16,137 nt of DNA from Myxococcales bacterium (GTDB lineage: Bacteria > Myxococcota > Bradymonadia > REDH01), in NCBI GenBank assembly GCA_018970625.1, contig JAGWVZ010000029.1:1-16137 (forward strand), read 5' to 3'. The notes under the pieces were generated by a model. The model did no database searches, had not been told where the DNA came from, and was given only the letters and a program-made list of their open reading frames with translations. Below are positions 8,079 through 15,183 of the stretch, piece after piece. The position numbers were made by a program, and so were the translations under genes. Numbering within the stretch: the first letter of the stretch is position 1; every line of letters begins with the position of its first letter.

Positions 8079-8126
8079 CTTCACGCCGTTCGGTCATTCC
8101 TTTCTTTCACGACAGAGAGTCTGACG

Positions 8127-8537
8127 ATGAATCTGGAACAAATTCGGCTGTTTTGTTTGTCACTACCGGAGGTTACCGAAGACCTCCCATTCGATGAAAA
8201 CACGCTCGCATTTCGGGTTTGTGGCAAAATATTCGCACTTCTCTCGTTGAACTCGTCTCCGCTGACCATCAACCTGAAATGTGAACCAGCACGAGCCGTC
8301 GAATTACGCGAGCGCCATACGTGCGTGCAACCCGGTTATCACATGAACAAGATGCACTGGAACACCGTGACGCTCGACGGGTCAGTGACGCGGACCGTTG
8401 TGCAGTCGTGGGTGGAACACTCCTGGGAGCGGGTCGTGGCAGGATTGAAGCGACACGAACGAGTCGCCGTCATGGCGCTCTGGAACACACAACACAGATC
8501 AGGCAACAGGCCAGACAACCACACAGAGGCCAGGTGA
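8127..8537 (+). CDS. MmcQ/YjbR family protein
   Basis: 136 aa with the family pattern: an N-terminal helix beginning MNLEQIRLFCLSLPEVTEDL, PFDENTLAFRVCGKIFALL, a central strand LTINLKCEPARAVELRE, a PGYHMNKMHWNTV segment, and a C-terminal helical SWEHS-like region (VVQSWVEHSWERVV). The family has a double-wing, CyaY-like fold; DNA binding was proposed from structure and the cellular role is not established. A purine-rich ACAGAGAG lies about 8 nt before the ATG. The gene follows the fusion by 48 nt and overlaps thiD by four bases, so it is probably in one transcript with it. The last ~20 residues (polar, after ALWNTQHRSG) lie beyond the usual family end. Confidence 0.85.
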   Translation: MNLEQIRLFCLSLPEVTEDLPFDENTLAFRVCGKIFALLSLNSSPLTINLKCEPARAVELRERHTCVQPGYHMNKMHWNTVTLDGSVTRTVVQSWVEHSWERVVAGLKRHERVAVMALWNTQHRSGNRPDNHTEAR

Positions 8538-9334
8538 AACGAGTACTCACGATCGCCGGCTCGGACTCCGGCGGGGGCGCCGGTATTCAGGCCGACCTGA
8601 AGACGTTTGAGCGCTATGGCGTCTTCGGTATGTCGGCGCTGACCCTCATTACCGCGCAAAACACGCTCGGCGTCACCGCCCTGCACATGTTACCAACCAC
8701 GCTGGTAGAGGCGCAGGTGCGCGCGGTAGTGGCTGATCTGGGCACCGACGCCGTAAAGACCGGCGCCCTGGGAACAGCCGAGATGGTGCAATCTGTGGTG
8801 GGGCTGGTCGATAACGAGCTGGCTGGTGTGCCGCTGGTCGTCGACCCGGTGATCGTGTCGAGGCGCGGACATGTACTGGTGACGCCGGACACGATCGACG
8901 CCATGCGCACGCTGCTCATGCCACGCGCGTCGATTGTGACGCCCAACCTGCATGAGTCCGCCGCCCTGAGCAGCCTTCCGATCGCATCACTCGCCGACAT
9001 GCAGCGTGCGGCAGATCGCCTGCTGGCGCTCGGCGCGCGCGCTGTCCTTGTGAAAGGTGGTGCGTTGAACGAGAGCGAGCCGGCCGCAGATGTGCTGGCC
9101 ACCACCGACGGACAGCTCGTACTGACTCGGCCGCGGCTGAGCCGGGCGCACACGCATGGCACCGGCTGTTCGCTGGCAGCCGCCATCGCCGCTGGATTGG
9201 CGCGTGGACTTGAGCTTTCAGCGTCCGTTGCCATGGCCAAGGACTGGGTGCACGCGGCCATCGCTGCCGCACCGGGTCTTGGACAGGGCAATGGTCCCCT
9301 GCGTCACCGCGCTGGTGAGCTACTCTGGGACTGA
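8534..9334 (+). CDS. thiD: Hydroxymethylpyrimidine / phosphomethylpyrimidine kinase
   Basis: 266 aa from GTG 8534, in a GTGA overlap with the previous stop and with AGAGG about 5 nt upstream. The longer in-frame reading from 8321 is rejected because it runs through the MmcQ/YjbR gene and adds non-conserved residues. Family marks: LTIAGSDSGGGAGIQADLKT at the N-terminus, AQNTLGV, DAVKTGALG, DPVIV, TPNLHES, LVKGG, and HTHGTGCS with Cys212, the ribokinase-fold anion hole (Cys213 in well-studied ThiD). It phosphorylates HMP to HMP-P and HMP-PP for thiamine synthesis. Length is normal. No other thi gene and no TPP riboswitch is visible here, so it may serve HMP salvage. Its 3' end overlaps the convergent SMR gene by 15 bp. 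Confidence 0.95.
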   Translation: MKRVLTIAGSDSGGGAGIQADLKTFERYGVFGMSALTLITAQNTLGVTALHMLPTTLVEAQVRAVVADLGTDAVKTGALGTAEMVQSVVGLVDNELAGVPLVVDPVIVSRRGHVLVTPDTIDAMRTLLMPRASIVTPNLHESAALSSLPIASLADMQRAADRLLALGARAVLVKGGALNESEPAADVLATTDGQLVLTRPRLSRAHTHGTGCSLAAAIAAGLARGLELSASVAMAKDWVHAAIAAAPGLGQGNGPLRHRAGELLWD

Positions 9335-9754
9335 TTGCTGAAGAGGTGCTGAGGCTTCGGCGGGCAATGCACTCCCGTCGGCCGCTTCGGCAGATTGCGC
9401 ATCGAATGCCACAGGCTCGATCGGCGGGTGAGGGGTCAGCAGTTTCAGGCCCACCACCCCCAAAATAATGGCCGCGATCGACAGCGCGCGCGCCACAGAC
9501 AATTTCTCATTGAAAGCCAGGACACCCAGCGCAGCCACCGCGGCCGTGCCCAGGCCAGACCACACGGCGTACGTCACACCGATCCCGATAGACTCCGCAG
9601 CGACCACAATGAGCCCTACTGAGGTCAGGTAGAAGATTGCAGCAGCAGCCGTATGCAGTGGTTTGGTGAGTCCATCGCTTGTGCGCATAAACGCAATGCC
9701 GGCCACTTCGAGACCGATCGCGAAAATGAGTACGAGCCAGGCAGAGACTTGCAT
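9320..9754 (-). CDS. Small multidrug resistance (SMR/DMT) protein, second of a pair, with acidic C-terminal tail
   Basis: 144 aa from ATG 9754; the TTG at 9760 is the next possible start and no clear ribosome site is seen. Four membrane segments (about residues 3-21, 30-50, 57-77 and 84-102). SMR marks: the catalytic Glu16 in FAIGLEVAG, FMRTSDG after TM1, and GVTYAVWSGLGTA with the conserved Trp. Arg/Lys fall in loops 1 and 3, which predicts N- and C-termini outside. After TM4 comes a ~38-residue Ala/Pro/Glu-rich acidic tail (PHPPIEPVAF to the end), absent from typical 105-110-aa SMRs. The gene follows its partner by 53 nt. Likely role: proton-coupled export of a cationic compound as a heterodimer. 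The substrate cannot be inferred. Confidence 0.88.
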   Translation of the reverse strand: MQVSAWLVLIFAIGLEVAGIAFMRTSDGLTKPLHTAAAAIFYLTSVGLIVVAAESIGIGVTYAVWSGLGTAAVAALGVLAFNEKLSVARALSIAAIILGVVGLKLLTPHPPIEPVAFDAQSAEAADGSALPAEASAPLQQSVPE

Positions 9755-9807
9755 GAACAACCATGAGCGTAGTGCGTCGTCGACCTAGCGGCGAATGCCC
9801 GTCCTAG

Positions 9808-10140
9808 TCAACGGGGAGGACGGCTCAGATTGAGGCCGACGACTCCAACGATGATCAAAGCCATGCAGAGTACGCTGTAATACGTCAATGGTTCGCCAAA
9901 TCCCGAGTACCCGATCAGCGCCGTCGCCACAGTGCCGATGCCCGACCAGATGGCGTATGTGACACCGATATCAATGTGACGAATGACGAAGGTAACCGTG
10001 GTCAGCGATCCCACGTAGGCGAGCAGCATGCCGACGATCGGAAACGCCGACGCCACGTCCCATCCGCCAATGAGTCGCATGCAGGTGGTGCCCACAACTT
10101 CCAGCAGAATGGCGACAAAGAGAAGGAGCCAGGGAGACAC
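9808..10140 (-). CDS. Small multidrug resistance (SMR) protein, first of a pair
   Basis: 110 aa from GTG 10140, with AAGGT 8 nt upstream. The length matches EmrE-type SMRs. Four membrane segments; Glu14 in LLEVVGTT is the proton/substrate-coupling carboxylate, and EVxGTT is closer to the Qac/EmrE branch than to the guanidinium exporters. MRLIGGW follows TM1 with Arg where EmrE has Lys22; GVTYAIWSGIGT carries the conserved Trp. Positive charges lie in loop 2 and at the C-terminus (SRPPR), which predicts termini in the cytoplasm, opposite to the downstream partner. This fits a paired, obligately heterodimeric SMR. Both genes are probably co-transcribed. Confidence 0.9.
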   Translation of the reverse strand: MSPWLLLFVAILLEVVGTTCMRLIGGWDVASAFPIVGMLLAYVGSLTTVTFVIRHIDIGVTYAIWSGIGTVATALIGYSGFGEPLTYYSVLCMALIIVGVVGLNLSRPPR

Positions 10141-10208
10141 CGGACAGACCTTGAGTCGTCAGGGGAGAATCAACACGGTAACGGGCTCACCGACGCGGGT
10201 CCTGAGGG

Positions 10209-10237
10209 CATACACCGCCGGGTGAGTCGACGTTCAA
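10209..10237 (-). promoter_or_regulatory. Possible sigma-70 promoter for the SMR pair
   Basis: On the minus strand TTGAAC (10237-10232) and TGTATG (10214-10209) are 17 nt apart, leaving a leader of about 60 nt before GTG 10140. The -10 match is weak, so this is tentative. The whole 146-nt gap 10141-10286 otherwise shows nothing clear. Confidence 0.25.
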
Positions 10238-10286
10238 CTGTCGTTGGCACGAGTTGGCTCAATGCGCAATAAGCAGACGGCAAAGA

Positions 10287-10886
10287 TTAGACCTGACGCT
10301 TTCTGCCCCGAAAGCGGGGCTCTGTCGCACGGTCAGCTTCGGCAGGTTCAAACAGGCTGACCACTTCACGGAGCACGAGATCGAGTGCTTCAGCCCCGCG
10401 CTCGCTGAGTCGGGCTCCAATGTACTCCAGCGCCTGATGCGCTCGCTGCATGGCGAGGATGTGGCGTTCTGTTGGCCGGGTCGGGTCCATGAGAGGGTTC
10501 AGCTCTTCAGACTCAGGCGAGTCAGACACGCGGTCTGGGTCTTGTGACACCCCTGCATCACCGACGGCAGAGAGCTCGTCGGCCTGATGAAGCCGTAATA
10601 ACGGGTCGGTTGTGGGGTCAGCCGGGGGCGCGAGCTCATCCAGATCGGATGGCAGGACTCCGGGTGGCAAAAGCTGCTCAGGCACCAGCTCCAGAACCTG
10701 ACACAAACGCATGAGGGTAGCGTGGTCTGGCAGCTCAAGACCGCGCTCAAGACGTTGTAACCGCTCGTAACCAAGACTCGGGTCAGCGACCGACAGTTGC
10801 TGAACTGTCAGATCATGATACCGACGCCAGTGTCTGAAACTGGACGCGAAGGCCCGTAACAGCTTCGTTTCGTTTCGACGGCCCAT
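10287..10886 (-). CDS. XRE/Cro-CI-type helix-turn-helix protein
   Basis: 199 aa. Residues ~8-62 fit an XRE helix-turn-helix: SSFRHWRRYHDLTVQQLSVA, then LGYERLQRLERGLELPDHAT and LMRLCQVLEL. Next come a Pro/Asp/Glu-rich, probably disordered stretch (~70-130) and a helical C-terminal part (HILAMQRAHQALEYIGARLS, ALDLVLREVVSLFEPAE), then a basic tail. The C-terminal part is of no family I recognise and may mediate oligomerisation or ligand sensing. ATG 10886 lies 7 nt after the stop of the helicase-associated-domain gene, and no strong Shine-Dalgarno is visible, so translational coupling is likely. It may control its own operon (inference). Confidence 0.75.
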   Translation of the reverse strand: MGRRNETKLLRAFASSFRHWRRYHDLTVQQLSVADPSLGYERLQRLERGLELPDHATLMRLCQVLELVPEQLLPPGVLPSDLDELAPPADPTTDPLLRLHQADELSAVGDAGVSQDPDRVSDSPESEELNPLMDPTRPTERHILAMQRAHQALEYIGARLSERGAEALDLVLREVVSLFEPAEADRATEPRFRGRKRQV

Positions 10887-10893
10887 GGTGCAC

Positions 10894-12495
10894 TTACCGG
10901 AGTTCGGACTTCAGGCGCCGTGACAACTGGTTGGCCGTCACTCCTGCGAGTGCTTCTGCCACAGCGCGCGGCGACCATCCCAATCGTGCCAGCCTGGCCA
11001 GACACGCTTCATCAATGACAATTTGCAACGGCTCGCCAGACGGCTCGAGCGCATCCAGCAGGTCGCGCGCAACCATGGGCAGCAACGGCCACTCCAGCAG
11101 CAACGTATTCCCCTCGAAACGGCCCAGCGGCTCCTCGGGATCAATCGGATAGTCGAATGCCTCTGTCGGCTCCTGTCCGACCACATGAGTGAAGTCGTTC
11201 CAGCGGGTCCACGGTACCAGAACCAGATCATCGAAGACCTGAAACCCTTGTTCCTGCAGCGCGCGACTGAGGCGACCGTCCGGGTCATACAACTCTACAG
11301 CCGAGCCACCCCATGAGAGCTTCAGCGAGCCCAGAGTGCGTTCGGCGTCATCCAGAAGCGCCAGCGCTGTAGGCGGAACAGGGCTGGCCGAACGATCCAG
11401 CACCAGCGAGCGAATCAGGCTGGCATCCATCCCTTGTCTCAGCGCCGTCTGCAGCGACGCGCGATTCCATCGGTAGGTGTGTGTGGGCTCATCCCAGTCG
11501 GTAATCGCAAAATCATCCGAAATGCGCCGCACCAGGTATTCATCGCCGACGTCTGATTCGCGCCGATACACCACCACATCCAGCGTCGGGAGCACGGTCA
11601 GCGGACGGCGTGCGCGTTGCGCTTCCCGCTGCTCCGTTTCCACAGCCGCGAACGTATCGCCGCCCGTCGAGTCCGAACCATCGCCCTGAAAGAGCGCCCG
11701 CAGCACCACGCGCCCATGCGCGGTCAGACGAAAAACACGCTGGCCGCTCTCGGGCGCATCGGTTTCGGGGGTACGGGCAAGATCCACCCAGCCGAATCGT
11801 GCCGCCAGAAACACCCAGTAGTGCACCAGCCGACGAATCTCCGGCTCGGGCTCTCCCGGGAACACCGGCGGTGCCGTGTCATCTTCCGAGATCAGCAACG
11901 ACGTCTGCAGCTCGGTCACGCGCAACGCCAGCGCATCGGCCAGCACCCACTCAAAAAGGGGTGCCTGATGCAGTGCTCGCAGCAACACCTGCCTGACTTC
12001 ACCCGCGTCCAGACGGAAGTCCCGGCGGAAAGTCTGGCCAAAATTCTGACGATGACCCTGTGTGTTTCGCGCATCACAACGTTCGTCCCAGTCCGTCACA
12101 TTCCGGTAAGCGCGGGCCAGCATCACACCGCGACGGGCAGGAGACGACAGAAAGAAGGCGTCCGCTCCTGCGCCGGGAACCAGCGTGCGTTCCTCGTCCG
12201 GCTGGATCAGCTTCAGCTCCATCGCCAGACAGTACACAAACCGAATCTGGTCCACTTCGTCCCAGTCGTACAGAACCGAACGAGGGTCCTGCCACTGAAG
12301 ACGATCATTCAGCGCGCTCCAGAGCGGCTTCGGCGGAATGCCCGACTTCGTCAGCCGAATGCTCCCATCGCGAATGGCGTCAATAGCGCCGATGAGCTCA
12401 CGAAGAAGGTCCGCGTCCGAACCCGGAAGAATACTCTCCACCTCGCCCGACCAGCTCGACAGAACCGTGGACTGCAGATCGACCGGCGTATCCAT
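10894..12495 (-). CDS. Helicase-associated-domain (XPB N-terminal-like) protein without motor domain
   Basis: 533 aa from ATG 12495, which shares one base with the upstream stop (TGATG) and has GGGAG about 7 nt upstream; the TTG one codon earlier is less likely. The segment from about residue 295 (RRPLTVLPTLDVVVYRRESD, then THTYRWNRASLQTALRQGMD and VLDRSASPVPPTALALLDDA) matches the pattern of the 'helicase conserved C-terminal / XPB-Ssl2 N-terminal' domain: a beta-hairpin with LPxLxVxV, a YRxxRxSLxxA helix, and an SxxPVPP turn. I see no Walker A/B or other helicase motor motif. The N-terminal ~290 residues are largely helical and winged-helix-like. Relatives in other bacteria are annotated only as helicase-associated proteins of unknown function. 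Domain assignment is from memory and should be checked with an HMM. Confidence 0.6.
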   Translation of the reverse strand: MDTPVDLQSTVLSSWSGEVESILPGSDADLLRELIGAIDAIRDGSIRLTKSGIPPKPLWSALNDRLQWQDPRSVLYDWDEVDQIRFVYCLAMELKLIQPDEERTLVPGAGADAFFLSSPARRGVMLARAYRNVTDWDERCDARNTQGHRQNFGQTFRRDFRLDAGEVRQVLLRALHQAPLFEWVLADALALRVTELQTSLLISEDDTAPPVFPGEPEPEIRRLVHYWVFLAARFGWVDLARTPETDAPESGQRVFRLTAHGRVVLRALFQGDGSDSTGGDTFAAVETEQREAQRARRPLTVLPTLDVVVYRRESDVGDEYLVRRISDDFAITDWDEPTHTYRWNRASLQTALRQGMDASLIRSLVLDRSASPVPPTALALLDDAERTLGSLKLSWGGSAVELYDPDGRLSRALQEQGFQVFDDLVLVPWTRWNDFTHVVGQEPTEAFDYPIDPEEPLGRFEGNTLLLEWPLLPMVARDLLDALEPSGEPLQIVIDEACLARLARLGWSPRAVAEALAGVTANQLSRRLKSELR

Positions 12496-12722
12496 CAAAG
12501 CGCTCCCAGTACAAACCGCGGCGCCTTGCCTTGCTCGGTCAGGCGCTTCCTCACCAGCGCCATGCGCTCTGCGTCCACCAGCGCCCGCGTCTCATCCAGG
12601 CGTCTCCATACCAGCCCGCGAACGTCGGGCCGCTCCAGCAGAGCATCCAGAGTGGCGGCATCCGGAGTGGTCAACAATACCACATGGTGATGGGCAACAT
12701 GCGTTGCCCTCGCTTCCGACAC
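12495..12722 (-). CDS. Small protein resembling the tail of the helicase-associated domain
   Basis: 75 aa from GTG 12722, with AAGGTG about 6 nt upstream. Its stop overlaps the next ATG by one base (TGATG), so the two are translated in tandem. The sequence HHHVVLLTTPDAATLDALLE followed by VRGLVWRRLDETRALVDAER and LRKRL-type ..LTEQGKAPRF fits the strand-helix-strand tail (a value strand, a DxxxLxxLL helix, an RRL strand, then LxxxGxxP) of helicase-associated-domain proteins. That suggests the module is split into two polypeptides here. A GTG-started small hypothetical protein is the conservative reading. The gene is short but in good context: own promoter, ribosome site and coupled stop. Confidence 0.6.
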   Translation of the reverse strand: MSEARATHVAHHHVVLLTTPDAATLDALLERPDVRGLVWRRLDETRALVDAERMALVRKRLTEQGKAPRFVLGAL

Positions 12723-12763
12723 GTTACACCTTGTGTGCAGGGGGTACTTCCAGTCGACTGCGG

Positions 12764-12792
12764 ACCCTATCTGCCGACTCCGACCCCGTCAA
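12764..12792 (-). promoter_or_regulatory. Predicted sigma-70-type promoter for the helicase-associated/XRE operon
   Basis: Minus strand: TTGACG (12792-12787; five of six to consensus) and TAGGGT (12769-12764; keeps the key A and final T) are separated by exactly 17 nt. Transcription would start near 12757, about 35 nt before GTG 12722. It lies in the 86-nt gap after the small membrane protein gene, in the right orientation. Predicted from sequence only. Confidence 0.5.
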
Positions 12793-12808
12793 CTGCGACA
12801 TACCCGCA

Positions 12809-13093
12809 TCACCCACCTTCGCACGTACGCCCCAACACACGAAGCGGCAGGCCAACCCCCTGCAGCAGCGAAGCACACAGCGTCTGCGCCTGTTCCAGCT
12901 TACCGCTCACCTCCGTCACACACGCCGCATTGTCACACGCCGACAACTGCGCCCGCGCACGACGAACCTCGGCCTCCAGCAGCTGATGCCGCAGGCTCAC
13001 CAACAGCAAAAACAGCATCACCACTACCAGAAGCCCACGCCAGACGGCGCCGCGCTCTCGCTGTGAAGCTGCCTTCGCCTCTGCCTCGCTCAT
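12809..13093 (-). CDS. Small single-pass membrane protein with coiled-coil and four cysteines
   Basis: 94 aa. An N-terminal polar/basic stretch (QRERGAVWR) precedes one strong hydrophobic helix (~17-34, GLLVVVMLFLLLVSL), then a charged helix (RHQLLEAEVRRARAQL) likely to form a short coiled coil, and four cysteines (53, 58, 73, 91). Charge bias predicts N-terminus in, C-terminus outside, where the cysteines could form two disulfides. The overall plan recalls FtsB/DivIC-like bitopic proteins, but I do not recognise the family. The ATG overlaps the YceF stop as ATGA, so expression is coupled to yceF. It is also the last gene before the promoter at 12764-12792. Confidence 0.7.
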   Translation of the reverse strand: MSEAEAKAASQRERGAVWRGLLVVVMLFLLLVSLRHQLLEAEVRRARAQLSACDNAACVTEVSGKLEQAQTLCASLLQGVGLPLRVLGRTCEGG

Positions 13094-13695
13094 GCAGACA
13101 CCGTCTCACCAGACCCCAGCGAATCAAGACCCAGCGATGACAACAACTCCGTCAGCTGCATCAACGGAAGCCCTTCAATCGCCGTTGGGTCGCTCCCTTC
13201 AACGCTTGAAAACAGCGCCACGCCCAGCGACTCCATGCGAAACGAGCCACAACAGTCCAACGGCAGGTCTTGTTCAACATACCGCCGAATCTGACGCTCC
13301 GTTAGCGCGCGCATCGTTAACCTGCAGGTGTTCATGAACTCATGCACCCCGCCGCGCGAATCGACCACACAAACCGCTGTCAGCAGACGATGCGTCCGCC
13401 CCTGCAGCTGAGCGAGCTGTGCACAGGCGCGCTCCACCGTTCCGGGCTTGTCGAACACAAAACCGTCCAGCTCAGCCACCTGATCAGAGCCAATCACCAC
13501 CGCGCCCGGGAACTGATCCGCTACTTTCAGGGCCTTCTCACGCGCCAACACCTGCGCCAGGGCATCGGGCGAGAGCCCACGCTGTTTGAAGGCGTCTTCA
13601 TCCACCCCCGACCCCTCACACCGGAACGCAAGCCCCAGACGAGCCAGCAGCTGCCGACGATACACCGACGTCGACCCCAGAATCAGCTCGGTCAT
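13090..13695 (-). CDS. yceF: Maf-family nucleotide pyrophosphatase, YceF type
   Basis: 201 aa. Maf marks: LILGSTSVYRRQLLARLGL at the N-terminus, VDED, AREKA, VIGSDQVAELDG with the catalytic-region Asp71, and the C-terminal DCCGSFRMESLG plus IEGLPLMQL. GSDQV and CxGSF are more like YceF (m7GTP hydrolysis) than YhdE (dTTP/UTP hydrolysis); the specificity is inferred. It removes modified nucleotides from the pool in the cytoplasm. Length is normal. The stop of the preceding lipoprotein gene and this ATG are 3 nt apart and the GGAG ribosome site lies inside the end of that gene. The downstream membrane-protein gene starts in an ATGA overlap. So it is the middle gene of a coupled trio. Confidence 0.9.
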   Translation of the reverse strand: MTELILGSTSVYRRQLLARLGLAFRCEGSGVDEDAFKQRGLSPDALAQVLAREKALKVADQFPGAVVIGSDQVAELDGFVFDKPGTVERACAQLAQLQGRTHRLLTAVCVVDSRGGVHEFMNTCRLTMRALTERQIRRYVEQDLPLDCCGSFRMESLGVALFSSVEGSDPTAIEGLPLMQLTELLSSLGLDSLGSGETVSA

Positions 13696-13698
13696 CCT

Positions 13699-14124
13699 TT
13701 ACTCCGTGCCACCAGCCAGACGCTCCCAGCGCGTCCAGCGACCATCTGCCTGAAGCGCCATCGCCTCGTTGCGACCGCTAAACACCACGTCCAGCTCTAC
13801 CTCAAGCGCGTCGTTCCATGGCTGCCGCTCGCCATCCATCTCCACGCTGTTGAACGTCATCTGCAGGCCAAAACGGCCTGCGCTCTCGCCCTGCAACGAC
13901 CACACGCCCCGGTACCATGAAGGTCCTGTCAGCACCTGCACCTCATCCGCCATGAACGTCAGGGTGCCATCCAGCTCGCCCTCGTGCGTGTACACGTTCC
14001 AGGTGCCCAACATGAGACGTGTTGCGCCCGGTGCGTCCACCGGAAGGTCGCACACCACCTGCGTTGCACCCACGCAACCGACCGACAGAGACGTCAACAG
14101 GATTCCGAAAACAAGGCACCGCAT
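13699..14124 (-). CDS. Putative lipoprotein
   Basis: 141 aa from ATG 14124, with GGAG about 7 nt upstream; the GTG two codons earlier lies inside that spacing and is rejected. N-terminus MRCLVFGILLTSLSVGC: basic residue, hydrophobic core and an LSVG|C lipobox with Cys17. The mature part has LMLGTWNVYTHEGELDGTLT and a Trp/Gly-containing beta pattern (WYRGVWSLQG, GRWTRWE), suggesting a small beta-barrel/lipocalin-like domain; it is of the same general type as the lipoprotein at 4456-4983 but not obviously homologous. It ends 3 nt before yceF, whose ribosome site it contains. The 80 nt upstream, to the YgfZ stop, hold a short GCGCT/AGCGC hairpin (14175-14189) without a T-run. Function unknown. 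Confidence 0.7.
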   Translation of the reverse strand: MRCLVFGILLTSLSVGCVGATQVVCDLPVDAPGATRLMLGTWNVYTHEGELDGTLTFMADEVQVLTGPSWYRGVWSLQGESAGRFGLQMTFNSVEMDGERQPWNDALEVELDVVFSGRNEAMALQADGRWTRWERLAGGTE

Positions 14125-14204
14125 GCACACTCTCCACGCAGCAGACAGAGTCGTAGAACTGCCCTCTCACACCAGCGCTCGTCAAGCGCCCGGTCCACGT
14201 CCCG

Positions 14205-15140
14205 TTAACCATCCACCAGCGACCACGACGCCAGCGACTGACCGGCAACTTCCAGTCCCGACACAGCATCGAGCGCCTTACGCCTGAGCCAGGCCAGCGC
14301 AACGCCCTGCCCATTGGCCGGGTCCGTCGTCGAAGACGTCACCCAACCCACTTCGTCGCCTTCCAGCGTCAGCGTGGCGCCGGGCTCGGGCGCAGCACCA
14401 GAAATTCGCAGTTGTATCATACGCTTGGCTGGATTTCCGCGCGAGTGGAGCCGCTCGATGATCTCCTGACCCAGGTAGCAGCCCTTGTTGAAATCAACAC
14501 CCCAGCTACCACCGGCCTCGAGTGGAATCGTCTCGCCGGCGATCAGGTCGCGACCGACAAGTGGCCGAGCCTGAAGCACATTCCATGACTGCCAGGCGGC
14601 TTCGTTGATCGCCGGCAGGGACCACGAGCCAAGCGTCGCCACGACCGCGTCCTGCCCGGAGCGTGGAACCAGCAACAGCGCGCCGTCGTGGCCCGCCCAG
14701 GTGCGCCATGAGGCCCACACCGTCACCTCGCCCAACACAGCCTGCTGCATCGGACGCTCAGCCGCGTCAAAGACTGGAAATCCATGCGCCACCAGAGTGT
14801 CCAGGCCCACCTGACCATGCACCTCGATGACGACCCATTGCGACGATACGTCCTCAAAAACGACATCTTCGCGAATGACGTACCTGTCCAGATGCGCAAT
14901 CGCGGCGTCGGCGACCGGAGCGCCCAGCGCGGCCAGCCAGGCGCCTTCCCAGGCGCGATAGTCGGCATCAAAGAGCAGCTTGCCGTTGATGTCGGTCGCA
15001 AATCCGTAGGCGCCACCCGTCGCGAGCCAGCGGTTGGCGTTGATGGTGAGCTTGGTCTGCAGATAGGCGCGGGCGTCCTTGCCGCTGATGCGCACGCACG
15101 GCCGCTCATGAGCAACACGCAGGAATGGAACAGCCACCAT
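14205..15140 (-). CDS. YgfZ/GcvT-domain folate-binding protein (Fe-S cluster maintenance)
   Basis: 311 aa from ATG 15140, chosen because GGAG lies 7 nt upstream; the alternative start at 15215 would overlap the deacetylase gene and adds 25 unconserved residues. The diagnostic YgfZ motif KGCYLGQE is at residues 219-226 (Cys221). The N-terminal LRISGKDARAYLQTKLTINA-like stretch and GYGFATDINGKLLFD-like stretch are typical of the GcvT fold, and VGWVTS near the C-terminus matches the small barrel domain. Family members bind folate and help keep some Fe-S enzymes active; the protein is cytoplasmic and has no glycine-cleavage partners here. The gene starts 43 nt after the deacetylase stop, on the same strand, and the two may be co-transcribed although no functional link is known. 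Confidence 0.88.
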   Translation of the reverse strand: MVAVPFLRVAHERPCVRISGKDARAYLQTKLTINANRWLATGGAYGFATDINGKLLFDADYRAWEGAWLAALGAPVADAAIAHLDRYVIREDVVFEDVSSQWVVIEVHGQVGLDTLVAHGFPVFDAAERPMQQAVLGEVTVWASWRTWAGHDGALLLVPRSGQDAVVATLGSWSLPAINEAAWQSWNVLQARPLVGRDLIAGETIPLEAGGSWGVDFNKGCYLGQEIIERLHSRGNPAKRMIQLRISGAAPEPGATLTLEGDEVGWVTSSTTDPANGQGVALAWLRRKALDAVSGLEVAGQSLASWSLVDG

Positions 15141-15183
15141 GGTCGTCTCCGGTGCAGGTGTACTACGTGCGATGGTCTGGCGA

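Noticed and set aside
8321..8533. N-terminal extension of thiD
   Set aside because: It lies entirely inside the MmcQ/YjbR gene in another frame; GTG 8534 has a ribosome site and gives the family N-terminus.
10305..10320. GCCCCG-AAAG-CGGGGC hairpin as a terminator
   Set aside because: It is inside the 3' coding part of the XRE gene and no T-run follows on either strand.
11617..12690. 357-aa open frame on the plus strand opposite the helicase-associated-domain gene
   Set aside because: Arg/Gln/His-rich shadow with no recognisable motif; the minus strand has ribosome sites, coupled stops and a domain pattern.
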